Assembly: GCA_020348625.1 (NCBI GenBank)
Contig: CP070752.1
Location: 2,175,111 to 2,181,788, forward strand
Source: Deltaproteobacteria bacterium
GTDB taxonomy: Bacteria > Desulfobacterota > DSM-4660 > Desulfatiglandales > B25-G16
Reading direction: 5' to 3'
DNA length: 6,678 nt
Shown here: positions 1 through 5,980 of the stretch, one piece after another
Numbering within the stretch: position 1 is the stretch's first letter
Layout: each line of letters begins with the position of its first letter
The notes under the pieces: generated by a model
What the model was told of the DNA's origin: nothing
Seen by the model: the letters and a program-made list of their open reading frames with translations, nothing else
Databases searched by the model: none
Translations under genes and position numbers: made by a program

Positions 1-489
1 TGCACAGAGGACGCCTGGACAACAGATATGCATTTCCGCGTCAACATGGTTCCCGGTGACGGCATTCAGATCCCATGGCGCGAGCTCATGGGCCGCAAAA
101 GATTCGCTTATGCCGAGCTGACCGGCGAGATCATAACTGCACGAAAGGCCCTAGCCCTCGGTATGGTCAACGAGATCTGCCCTGACCTCGAATCCTGCTA
201 TAAGCGCGCCTGGGAGATCGCCGAGCTCATTATGCGCACCGGCACGCGAGTGACTCGACGCATCACTACCCAGATCCTCCGCAAGCCTTGGAAGGAAGAT
301 ATCGCAAATGAGCTGCGTAACTCCTTCTCAACTGAGATGTACGTCACCGCCACCGAACATTCTCCTCACACGGTTAACTTCTGGCATTGGGCTCATGAAG
401 AAGCCGAACTCGTGCGCAAAGCCGAGAAGAAGGGCAAGGTCGTACGTCCCCGCGTTAACGGCGGCCAAGAAGAAGACGAAATCAAATAA
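1..489 (+). CDS. Crotonase-family hydrolase, 6-oxocamphor hydrolase-like, C-terminal part (5' end outside window)
   Basis: The frame is open from the first base and ends at TAA 487-489, so the first ATG in view (28) is internal and 162 C-terminal residues are seen. They align nearly without gaps to residues 142-305 of the complete crotonase at 1370-2287: ..EDA....HF...VPGDGI..., ELMG, GxVNE, RA(W/Y)EIA, RKPW/KRPW and (S/G)TEM are shared. The His codon at 31-33 and the Asp codon at 58-60 are nine residues apart, the same spacing as His145 and Asp154 of 6-oxocamphor hydrolase, where they form the catalytic dyad. Known for that relative: retro-Claisen hydrolysis of a cyclic beta-diketone. Inferred: a cytoplasmic C-C bond hydrolase, or a hydratase/isomerase, acting on a CoA ester or free acid. 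The tail after about residue 125 is rich in Lys, Glu and Arg, as in the paralogue. GC is high (102 of the first 180 bases). A terminator follows 60 bases after the stop, so this gene probably ends an upstream transcript. Confidence 0.85.
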   Translation, partial: CTEDAWTTDMHFRVNMVPGDGIQIPWRELMGRKRFAYAELTGEIITARKALALGMVNEICPDLESCYKRAWEIAELIMRTGTRVTRRITTQILRKPWKEDIANELRNSFSTEMYVTATEHSPHTVNFWHWAHEEAELVRKAEKKGKVVRPRVNGGQEEDEIK

Positions 490-551
490 GTTAAACCGGG
501 TTGTGATAAATAGAAGCGCGATGGAAGTTTCCAGCACGCTTAAGATTCTCA

Positions 552-581
552 AAAAAAGTCCAGCACAGGCTGGACTTTTTT
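552..581 (+). terminator. Rho-independent terminator, possibly bidirectional
   Basis: A perfect 7-bp GC-rich stem, GTCCAGC (558-564) with GCTGGAC (569-575), encloses the 4-nt loop ACAG and is followed by six T (576-581). Seven A precede the stem, so the pairing can extend by A-T pairs and the structure would also work on the minus strand. It lies about 60 bases after the stop of the first crotonase gene and separates it from the leader of the next gene. Confidence 0.88.
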
Positions 582-602
582 ACGTTAAGTATGACGAGGG
601 GT

Positions 603-640
603 ATGATTAAATCATTGAACGGAACTATGAAGTATGTTCC
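603..640. repeat. Two adjacent short dyads in the leader of the small gene
   Basis: ATGATT-A-AATCAT (603-615) is a perfect palindrome around one central base. It is followed by GGAAC (621-625) and GTTCC (636-640), 5-bp arms around ten bases. They lie between the terminator at 552-581 and the gene at 764, where an operator would be expected. They are short and AT-rich, so chance is possible. No convincing -35/-10 pair was found beside them; TATAAC at 711-716 is a possible -10 without a good -35. Confidence 0.3.
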
Positions 641-763
641 AATTTGTTTCAGGTCGCGTTGCGGAAAGGAATGCCGCCACTTTGGAGCCTTAGAGTGCGT
701 GGATTGAAAATATAACTACGGAGGAACAAAAACAAAGACGTTGTTAAAAAAGGAGGCTATAGT

Positions 764-1093
764 ATGGTTGTTAAATCAGCATTTTTGATTATGGCGCCTG
801 ATGGTGATCCTAATCGGCACCGAGCTTCAGTTAAGACCTCTAAGACAGAGGTCATTACGGTAGTCCTTGAGCAGATGAACTTTGACCAGGCAGTCAAGGT
901 TTGCCAAGATTTAGTCCAAAAAGAAGGGGTTCAATTTCTCTTCCTTTGTCCTGGCTTCACATATCAAGCGGTGGCGCAGATCGCCAAGGCTGTCGGTGAA
1001 AAGGTGGCAATAAATGTAGCTAGGGGAGATGTTCCAAACACAATGCTAACTGGTGAGATTCTGACCAAAGCGGGATTCTTTTCAGAAGAGTAA
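764..1093 (+). CDS. Small DUF6506-like protein, function unknown
   Basis: This gene encodes a 109-residue soluble protein with no signal peptide, membrane segment or cysteine-rich metal motif. The start is well supported: AGGAGG at 751-756 lies 7 bases before ATG 764. By eye it resembles DUF6506 proteins, which are about 100 residues long with an N-terminal K(A/S)AF(I/L)..AP..DP..HR segment, a central EQAVKVxxxLVxEGV-like helix, then an LCxGF motif and a KIAEAVGxKV-like stretch. Here these are AFLIMAPDGDPNRHR (residues 6-20), QAVKVCQDLVQKEGV (about 41-55), LCPGF (about 61-65) and QIAKAVGEKV (about 72-81). The alternating strand/helix pattern suggests a compact alpha/beta fold. The family has no established biochemical role that I know of. 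It sits between two crotonase paralogues, which suggests an accessory, ligand-binding or regulatory role (inference). Its GC is about 45% over 781-960, lower than the first gene. Confidence 0.72.
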   Translation: MVVKSAFLIMAPDGDPNRHRASVKTSKTEVITVVLEQMNFDQAVKVCQDLVQKEGVQFLFLCPGFTYQAVAQIAKAVGEKVAINVARGDVPNTMLTGEILTKAGFFSEE

Positions 1094-1212
1094 CAAGATT
1101 TTGGCAATCTATCCCCTCTTATATCTTTCTCCGCGCGATTTAAAATAGGTGCAAAGGCTATTGAAAAACGACGTAGTCTAATTCAGAAAATGTGAAATGA
1201 CTCCTATCTCTA

Positions 1213-1280
1213 TTGGGGCATAAGCTTGGGGTAAAAGCATCAGTTGGCTTTGGTTAATAGGGCAAAAGGGTTTTGGTTAA
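1213..1280. repeat. TTGG-rich direct repeats in the leader of the second crotonase gene
   Basis: TTGGGGCATAAGC (1213-1225) is followed at once by TTGGGGTAAAAGC (1226-1238), a tandem 13-bp repeat with 11 of 13 bases matching. Downstream, TTTGGTTAA occurs at 1249-1257 and again at 1272-1280, 23 bases apart, and a further TTGG lies at 1244. The cluster lies 90-157 bases before the start codon at 1370, so it could be a regulator-binding array. The rest of the 276-base gap 1094-1369 shows no gene and no convincing promoter. Confidence 0.4.
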
Positions 1281-1369
1281 GCTGAGTCTAACATAAAAGG
1301 CGAAATAATAATTATGGGAAAACTGTTTATACCATATGTTTCAAATCAAGTAATAGAGGAGGAATCGTT

Positions 1370-2287
1370 ATGAGCAGAACCAAGTTCGTGAAATGGCCAA
1401 AATACGAGGAATACAAGGAGATGTTTAAAGAGCATTTTATCATGGATAAACGCGACGACGGCGTCCTTCTGGTGAGAATGCATACCAAGGGCGGGCCTCA
1501 GTTATGGAGCATGGAGCTGCACAGGGCTATCGGTCAGATGTGGCGTACCGTAGGCAGCGACTCTGATATCGAACTGGTGATCTTCACGGGGACAGGAAAA
1601 GACTGGATTATCGAATTCGAGCCTGAAAGTTGGAAGCCGGAGATAACGGAACCGGAGTACACCAGATACGAGCATATGTTCATCGACGGCCGCAGGATGC
1701 TTATTGCGATGATCCAGGATGTCGAGGTTCCCACGATTGGTGTGCTGAACGGCTCAGGAGGACACGCCGAATTGGCTCTGATGTGTGATATTTGCATTAT
1801 GGCCGAAGATGCCGTAATTGCCGACCCCCATTTCCTTTATGACATCGTCCCCGGGGACGGTATCCATAGCTGCCTCATCGAGCTCATGGGCGTGAGGAGA
1901 GCCGCCTATGCCATGTATATGAGTCAAAAGTTCACTGCACAGCAGGCGTTGGAATATGGTCTGGTAAACGAAGTGGTTCCATACGACAGGTTAATCCCCA
2001 GGGCCTATGAAATCGCTGATTTCATCATGGCACGGCACCGCACCGTCAGACGCCTGACCGCTCAGGTTGTAAAAAGACCTTGGAAGCAGCGCATCGTAGA
2101 TGATCTTGACATGACATTTGGAACAGAAATGTTCGGAGACTTCTGCAAGAATGTAGAGCATTCCAATATCAGCTCCAGAGAATGGTTTGCCGGCGGAGAA
2201 AGCCTTTTCCACGATAATGAACGCGCCAAAAAGCTTGCTGAAGAGGCAAAGAAAACGGAGAAAAGGCAATCCGAAAAAAATAAATAA
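1370..2287 (+). CDS. Crotonase-superfamily C-C hydrolase, 6-oxocamphor hydrolase-like
   Basis: This is a complete 305-residue cytoplasmic protein. AGAGGAGG (1355-1362) lies 7 bases before ATG. The crotonase fold runs from about residue 23 (DGVLLVRMHTKG at 30-41) to about 240, followed by a tail ending in Lys/Glu-rich helix (about 285-305). The best relative I recognise is Rhodococcus 6-oxocamphor hydrolase, with shared (R/E)DGGVLLV..HT.G...W, V(I)TGTG, VP.I..(L/V)NG, and PHF....IVPGDG. The active-site residues of that enzyme, His122, His145 and Asp154, correspond to His132, His154 and Asp163 here; Trp46 matches its Trp40. The usual crotonase second oxyanion-hole GGG is replaced by GGH. Known for the relative: retro-Claisen hydrolysis of a beta-diketone without a CoA ester. 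Inferred here: hydrolytic cleavage of a cyclic 1,3-dicarbonyl or a related CoA ester in ring degradation. An ordinary enoyl-CoA hydratase is less likely because the typical Glu/Glu pair is absent. It is a paralogue of the gene ending at 489. Confidence 0.86.
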   Translation: MSRTKFVKWPKYEEYKEMFKEHFIMDKRDDGVLLVRMHTKGGPQLWSMELHRAIGQMWRTVGSDSDIELVIFTGTGKDWIIEFEPESWKPEITEPEYTRYEHMFIDGRRMLIAMIQDVEVPTIGVLNGSGGHAELALMCDICIMAEDAVIADPHFLYDIVPGDGIHSCLIELMGVRRAAYAMYMSQKFTAQQALEYGLVNEVVPYDRLIPRAYEIADFIMARHRTVRRLTAQVVKRPWKQRIVDDLDMTFGTEMFGDFCKNVEHSNISSREWFAGGESLFHDNERAKKLAEEAKKTEKRQSEKNK

Positions 2288-2611
2288 TCCCATTATGACT
2301 TAGAAGAGAAAGAGAATATACATTTGGTTTTGTATCTAGATATTCAGGGAAAAGAGATACAATGAGCGTCAGCTGGTTGGTTTTCAGAAAGAGCTTTCTA
2401 CTTGACGAAGCCCGCGCTTAACATCTCTATCATGGTAAACAAAATAATAAAGGCTCTATTATTCCCATAGCTTCCCTATCTCGCGATAGCCAGCTTTTAT
2501 ACCGGTAACCCCCTAGAAAAGGTTCAAGGGGATAAAGGGTATTATGGGCACTCCAATCGAGCCTTTCTCCATACGAATGGGATACAAGATGGAAAGCAAG
2601 GAGATAAGTTC
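2288..2611. other. 324-base intergenic leader, no gene seen
   Basis: AT-rich, with no coding frame of useful length; a 19-codon ATG frame at 2362 lacks a good ribosome site. No strong intrinsic terminator follows the crotonase stop at 2287. The notable content is the dyad at 2330-2362, the near-palindrome AGAAAG-AG-CTTTCT (2386-2399) and, just before the next gene, AAGGAG (2598-2603), 8 bases before ATG 2612. A TTGACG at 2402-2407 resembles a -35, but the nearest -10-like TATCAT (2428) is 20 bases away, so no promoter is called. Confidence 0.6.
2330..2362. repeat. Inverted repeat, candidate operator
   Basis: TTGTATCT (2330-2337) and AGATACAA (2355-2362) are perfect 8-bp inverted arms separated by 17 bases. 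The left arm overlaps a separate perfect 10-base palindrome, TATCTAGATA (2333-2342). There is no T-run after the right arm, so this is not a terminator. The location, in the leader of the first dehydrogenase gene, fits a binding site for a dimeric repressor, but no regulator gene lies in the window. Confidence 0.35.
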
Positions 2612-3511
2612 ATGGCCCGAGAAATAAGCAAGGTGAGCATTGTCGGTACCGGGATACTCGGCACGCAGATCGCTATCCAGGCAGCCCATTTTGGGTATGA
2701 GGTGGCTGCTTATGATCTCGATATGGAAGCCTTCTTTCGCGCGCATCAGAACCTTAAGGCACGGTTAGAGACAGGGGAGGAAGAAGGTGTATTCACCGTG
2801 GATGAATGGGTATCTGGAGCTAAAAAGGTTAGGCTATGTCGCGACCTGGAAGAGGCGGTCAAAGATGCCGATCTTGTCGTTGAAGCGGTCTTCGAAGACC
2901 TTGAGTTGAAGCGTAAGGTTTTTGAAAGCGTAGATGCTTTTGCTCCTGCAAGGGCTATCCTAGCTACGAACAGTTCTTCTATTCCCATATCAAGAATAGA
3001 AAGTGCCACTAAGAGGCCCGAACAGTGCCTGAATCTCCACTTCTATTTGCCGCTCATGGGAATCAATATGGTGGATATCATGAGAGGAACAAAGACTACG
3101 GCAGAGGTATTGCAGGCTGGCAAGAGGTGGATCCGTTCCATTGGTTGTGTGCCCCTCGTGGTTAAGAAGGAGATCTTCGGATTCTGTTTTAACCGCATTT
3201 GGAGAGCCATAAAACGCGAAGCCCTGTATATGTGGGCAGAAGGATTTGTGGATTTCAGGGATATTGACCGGGCCTGGATGATATCCCACAGAACCCCGTA
3301 TGGACCCTTTGTCCTCATGGATAGAATAGGACTCGATGTAGTTTATGATATCGAGATGGTCTACTTCAATGAATCTAAAGACCCAAAAGACCGGCCGCCT
3401 GATGCGCTCAAGGCAAAGATCGAGAAAAAGGAGTTGGGCGTCAAGACCGGCAAGGGATTCTACACTTACCCGAATCCCGAATATGGCAGACCCTATTTTC
3501 TAAAGGGTTAG
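2612..3511 (+). CDS. 3-hydroxyacyl-CoA dehydrogenase family protein with altered active-site motif
   Basis: A 299-residue protein with the usual two-domain layout: an N-terminal Rossmann domain (about 5-188) and a C-terminal helical dimerisation domain (about 189-295). The NAD site is GTGILG at 12-17, with Asp35 at the end of strand 2 indicating NAD over NADP. The start is ATG 2612, preceded by AAGGAG 8 bases upstream. By comparison with human HADH (Ser137, His158, Glu170, Asn208), the equivalents are Ser122 (in NSSS), His143, Asp155 and Asn194. Two positions deviate: the canonical HFFNP is HFYLP (143-147), losing its Asn, and the Glu partner of the catalytic His is Asp. GPFVLMDRIGLD and GVKTGKGFYTYP in the C-terminal domain are typical. 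Inferred: NAD-dependent oxidation of a 3-hydroxyacyl-CoA or similar hydroxyl, on a non-standard substrate. The first gene of a likely co-expressed block 2612-6678. Confidence 0.86.
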   Translation: MAREISKVSIVGTGILGTQIAIQAAHFGYEVAAYDLDMEAFFRAHQNLKARLETGEEEGVFTVDEWVSGAKKVRLCRDLEEAVKDADLVVEAVFEDLELKRKVFESVDAFAPARAILATNSSSIPISRIESATKRPEQCLNLHFYLPLMGINMVDIMRGTKTTAEVLQAGKRWIRSIGCVPLVVKKEIFGFCFNRIWRAIKREALYMWAEGFVDFRDIDRAWMISHRTPYGPFVLMDRIGLDVVYDIEMVYFNESKDPKDRPPDALKAKIEKKELGVKTGKGFYTYPNPEYGRPYFLKG

Positions 3512-3523
3512 GAGCGTTTTTTC

Positions 3524-3544
3524 AGGCAACCCTATTGCCTTTAT
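3524..3544 (+). terminator. Weak hairpin after dehydrogenase 1
   Basis: AGGCAA (3524-3529) pairs perfectly with TTGCCT (3535-3540) around the loop CCCTA, 13 bases after the stop codon. Only TTTAT-type sequence follows, so the T-tract is poor. It may be a leaky terminator or a processing or stability element between the two dehydrogenase genes. Nothing else is evident in the rest of the gap to 3640. Confidence 0.35.
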
Positions 3545-3643
3545 GAATGTGTATTGTGGCTGATATTCTCGCACAACAGAATTCACTAATGATCTATGAA
3601 GAGGACATGGGGTTCTTTCTAGCAAGACAGGCTGCAATATGAA

Positions 3644-3649
3644 AAGGAG
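3644..3649 (+). promoter_or_regulatory. Shine-Dalgarno site that decides the start of dehydrogenase 2
   Basis: AAGGAG here lies inside the frame opened by the ATG at 3639, so that ATG is unlikely to be used. It stands 7 bases before GTG 3657 and 10 bases before ATG 3660, both in frame. No comparable site precedes 3639. Confidence 0.7.
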
Positions 3650-3659
3650 TTACGCAGTG

Positions 3660-4598
3660 ATGAATGCTGAGACGATAAAGAGAGTGCTTGTCGTCGGCGC
3701 CGGGGTGATGGGCACCTCCATTGCCCAGGTCTTTGCCACGGGAAATATTGATGTCACTCTGGTGGATGTGGACGAGAAGGCCTTGAATCGCGCCATGGAC
3801 CTCATAAAATCCAGCCTGAAAACGCTGGCCGATTCGGGGACATTTCCCCGCGACAGGATTTCCCCTATCCTCTCCCGCATTCGCCCCTCGCAAGAATGGA
3901 CGGATGTGAGGGATGCGGATTTTGCCTTTGAAGTGGTATCTGAAAACCCAGACATAAAAAAGAAGGTCCTTTCACAGTTGGGGGACCTCTGTGCCCCCGG
4001 CACGGTTATAGCCAGCAATACATCAGCCTTGGACATCTACAGCATAGCAAAGTTAAAAGGACCGGAGCGCCTCATTATCGCCCATTTCTTTAACCCAGCC
4101 CACATCATTCCCCTGGTCGAGATCGTTCCGGGGCCCCGGACTTCACGCGAAACCGTATCGTTCATCGCAGCCCTCATGGAAAGGCTTGGCAAGCGTCCGG
4201 TTGTGATGAAAAAGTTCTCGCCAGGCTTTATTGTTAACCGGATCCAGAAGGCTATTGGTGAGACGGTGCTCCAGATGATAGAAGAGGGAGTTGCAACACC
4301 GGATGAAATAGACCAGGCCATGAAACTGACGCTCGGGATAAGACTGCCCATCGTGGGAGTCGCGCAGACCTTTGATTTTCAGGGGCTTGATATGTTGCTG
4401 GATGCTATGAAGAATTATGGAAAGATTTTTGGTTTTATTGAAGAAAAGGTAAAGAATGGCCATCTGGGGGTAAAGACGTCCAAGGGCATCTATGATTATC
4501 AGGGCAGAAATGAGATGGAGATACTAAGAAAGAGGGACGAGCTCTATTTGAAGGTGCTGAAACATTTGGCTGAGATCCACGCCTTTGATCAGGTCTGA
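3660..4598 (+). CDS. 3-hydroxyacyl-CoA dehydrogenase (NAD-dependent), canonical active site
   Basis: A 312-residue protein counted from ATG 3660, chosen because the AAGGAG at 3644-3649 rules against ATG 3639; GTG 3657 is an equally possible start. The Rossmann motif GAGVMG is at 13-18 and Asp36 indicates NAD preference. The catalytic set is complete: Ser122 in SNTSA, His142 in HFFNP, Glu154 twelve residues later, and Asn193 in PGFIVNR. The C-terminal domain (about 194-290) has PIVGVAQTFDFQGLD where short-chain enzymes usually have GPFELxDxxGLD, and ends in GHLGVKTSKGIYDY plus an extra charged helix of about 25 residues. Known for the family: reversible oxidation of (S)-3-hydroxyacyl-CoA to 3-ketoacyl-CoA; relatives with this fold also oxidise other hydroxyacids. 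It clearly differs from the dehydrogenase at 2612, so the two probably act on different intermediates. The stop is 51 bases before the next start, which fits an operon. Confidence 0.87.
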   Translation: MNAETIKRVLVVGAGVMGTSIAQVFATGNIDVTLVDVDEKALNRAMDLIKSSLKTLADSGTFPRDRISPILSRIRPSQEWTDVRDADFAFEVVSENPDIKKKVLSQLGDLCAPGTVIASNTSALDIYSIAKLKGPERLIIAHFFNPAHIIPLVEIVPGPRTSRETVSFIAALMERLGKRPVVMKKFSPGFIVNRIQKAIGETVLQMIEEGVATPDEIDQAMKLTLGIRLPIVGVAQTFDFQGLDMLLDAMKNYGKIFGFIEEKVKNGHLGVKTSKGIYDYQGRNEMEILRKRDELYLKVLKHLAEIHAFDQV

Positions 4599-4635
4599 TT
4601 GAACGAACGGGTTTGGTTAAGAACAATTCTTCTGC

Positions 4636-4641
4636 AGGAGG
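4636..4641 (+). promoter_or_regulatory. Shine-Dalgarno site that decides the start of the DRE-TIM gene
   Basis: AGGAGG lies 8 bases before ATG 4650. The frame is open upstream to a TTG at 4599, immediately after the previous stop, and contains ATG 4644 only 2 bases from this site. The ATG at 4650 has the right spacing and is taken as the start. Confidence 0.75.
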
Positions 4642-4649
4642 ACATGACA

Positions 4650-5882
4650 ATGTCAGAGAAGGAACATCCATGGCTCACCGATAAACATTGGGTAACGCAA
4701 CACAACTATCTGGATGAGGTAAGAAGCCAGTTTGACTTACCAGAGGAGGTGCGCATTCACGAGGTGACCCTGAGGGAGGCGGAACAGGCGCCCCACGTGG
4801 TGCTTCGGCCAGAGGAAAAATTGAGGATATACGAGGCCCTCGACGAGATGGGGGTATACAGTGTCGAGATCTTCCCCCTTGTATCGGACGATGACAGGGA
4901 AGTGGCTAAACAGATGGTGAAGATGCGTCGCAAAACAAAGGTCTTTTTCCTGTGCCGCTGGCACAAGGAAGAGGTTGATTTTGCCCTTGAAACAGGGGCC
5001 GATGGTGTCATTGTCGAAGGCACGTCGGATCCGTGGTTTGCCAACGTGGCGCTGAATGGAATAACAGAAGAAGAAATGTACAAGCGGTACGTTGAGACAA
5101 CCGCCCATGCCAAAAGGAACGGTATCTTCACCACGGTAATGCCCTGGGATACGGCCAGAGCGCCGCTACCGTGGATAGAACGGCTCTTTAAGGGTATCGT
5201 CAATGAAGGGGGTGCAGACCACGTTGTCATTGCTGACACTATGGGTTCGAGCCTGCCCTGGGCCATCGCAAACTTCGTCCGCAAAATGAGGGAATGGGTA
5301 CCGGGCACCCCTGTCGAGATGCACTGTCACAACGATCATGGGTTGGCTACCTCGATTATGCTTTCGGCAGTAACGGCAGGGGCATCGGTGGTGCATACCT
5401 CCATCAATTGCCTCGGGGAGAGGTCTGGTAACGCTGCAACGGAAGAGGTGGCCCTCAATCTAGAGCTTCTGCTTGGCGTCCGTACCGGAGTGAAGCTTGA
5501 TAAGCTGTACCCAGTGGCTCATATGATAGCGGATATGACCAGGATCCCAATTGCCCGGAACAAACCAGTTATTGGTGACAACGAGTTCACCTTTGAATCG
5601 GGGATGGTGGTCTATGTCGTGGAACGTTTGGCTGCGTCTGATCGGCCTTTCCAAACGTATCTGCCAGAGGTGATCGGCCGTAAGGGCTGGGATGTTGTCC
5701 TAGGCAAAGGGACAGGCGCCGGCGTGGTTGCCAAGAAGCTCACACAACTCGGACTTACCGCCACAAAGGAACAGGTATCTGAGATCACACAACGGGTTAA
5801 GCGTGAAGCAAGCCTGCGCAAATGGTCAATCTCCGATGATGTGCTGGAGATTATCGCGAGAGATGTCATCGGAGGTAAGTAA
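4650..5882 (+). CDS. HMGL-like DRE-TIM metalloenzyme, homocitrate/isopropylmalate synthase-related
   Basis: A 410-residue protein counted from ATG 4650. Residues about 34-280 form the TIM barrel of the pyruvate carboxyltransferase (HMGL-like) family. Visible motifs: TLREAEQAP (40-48), VEIFP (72-76), HCHNDHGLA (225-233) and GERSGNAATEE (256-266). Arg42, Glu43, Glu73, His225 and His227 fit the arginine, metal ligands and acid of the superfamily; Glu43 in place of the usual Asp of LRDGEQ is also seen in homocitrate synthases (LREGEQ). The linker segment NKPVIGDNEFTFESG (304-318) resembles that of isopropylmalate synthase, but the histidines expected in the ...H..GIH... motif are replaced by Phe315 and Val320. 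The protein lacks the C-terminal leucine regulatory domain, being too short. Known chemistry: divalent-metal Claisen condensation of acyl-CoA with a 2-keto acid, or the reverse aldol cleavage. The direction and substrate are not determinable here. It sits among beta-oxidation-type genes, suggesting catabolic rather than amino-acid biosynthetic use (inference). Confidence 0.85.
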   Translation: MSEKEHPWLTDKHWVTQHNYLDEVRSQFDLPEEVRIHEVTLREAEQAPHVVLRPEEKLRIYEALDEMGVYSVEIFPLVSDDDREVAKQMVKMRRKTKVFFLCRWHKEEVDFALETGADGVIVEGTSDPWFANVALNGITEEEMYKRYVETTAHAKRNGIFTTVMPWDTARAPLPWIERLFKGIVNEGGADHVVIADTMGSSLPWAIANFVRKMREWVPGTPVEMHCHNDHGLATSIMLSAVTAGASVVHTSINCLGERSGNAATEEVALNLELLLGVRTGVKLDKLYPVAHMIADMTRIPIARNKPVIGDNEFTFESGMVVYVVERLAASDRPFQTYLPEVIGRKGWDVVLGKGTGAGVVAKKLTQLGLTATKEQVSEITQRVKREASLRKWSISDDVLEIIARDVIGGK

Positions 5883-5885
5883 CAT

Positions 5886-5944
5886 CAAAGGCAAAGCCGC
5901 GTTTTTCTGCACAATGCCATGGAGACTGGCCCTTTGAAAACGCG
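5886..5944. repeat. Interlocking inverted repeats between DRE-TIM and dehydratase-like genes
   Basis: CGCGTTTT (5898-5905) and AAAACGCG (5937-5944) are perfect 8-bp arms 31 bases apart. CAAAGG (5886-5891) and CCTTTG (5931-5936) form a second pair. The two pairings cross, which in RNA would be either a pseudoknot or two alternatives. It lies in the 98-base gap before the next gene, 25 bases before its ribosome site. There is no terminal T-run. Confidence 0.35.
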
Positions 5945-5980
5945 TATCGAGACCTTTATCCAAACCATAAGGAATAAGCC

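Noticed and set aside
308..610. Plus-strand 100-codon frame overlapping the end of the first crotonase gene
   Set aside because: It lies in another frame of a well-supported gene, runs through the intrinsic terminator at 552-581, has low-complexity Arg/Lys/Pro content and has no ribosome site.
1096..1110. Hairpin AGATT/AATCT as terminator of the small gene
   Set aside because: Only five A/T-rich pairs and no T-run after it; too weak to call.
1370..2287. Ring-opening 6-oxocyclohexene-carbonyl-CoA hydrolase (BamA/Oah) identity for the crotonase
   Set aside because: That enzyme is longer (about 375 residues), and the motif order and His/His/Asp spacing here match 6-oxocamphor hydrolase better.
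2402..2433. TTGACG ... TATCAT as a sigma-70 promoter
   Set aside because: The spacing is 20 bases, outside the usual 16-18, and no better -10 is found at the right distance.
3639..3659. ATG 3639 as the start of dehydrogenase 2
   Set aside because: The AAGGAG Shine-Dalgarno site at 3644-3649 would fall inside the coding region; GTG 3657 or ATG 3660 is correctly spaced and places the Rossmann strand at the usual distance from the N-terminus.
4599..4649. TTG 4599 or ATG 4644 as the start of the DRE-TIM gene
   Set aside because: TTG has no ribosome site and directly abuts the previous stop; ATG 4644 is only 2 bases from AGGAGG, whereas ATG 4650 is 8 bases away.
4757..5308. 183-codon minus-strand frame
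   Set aside because: Fully antisense to the DRE-TIM gene, whose motifs are unmistakable; composition (Ser/Thr/Arg-rich) is that of a shadow frame.
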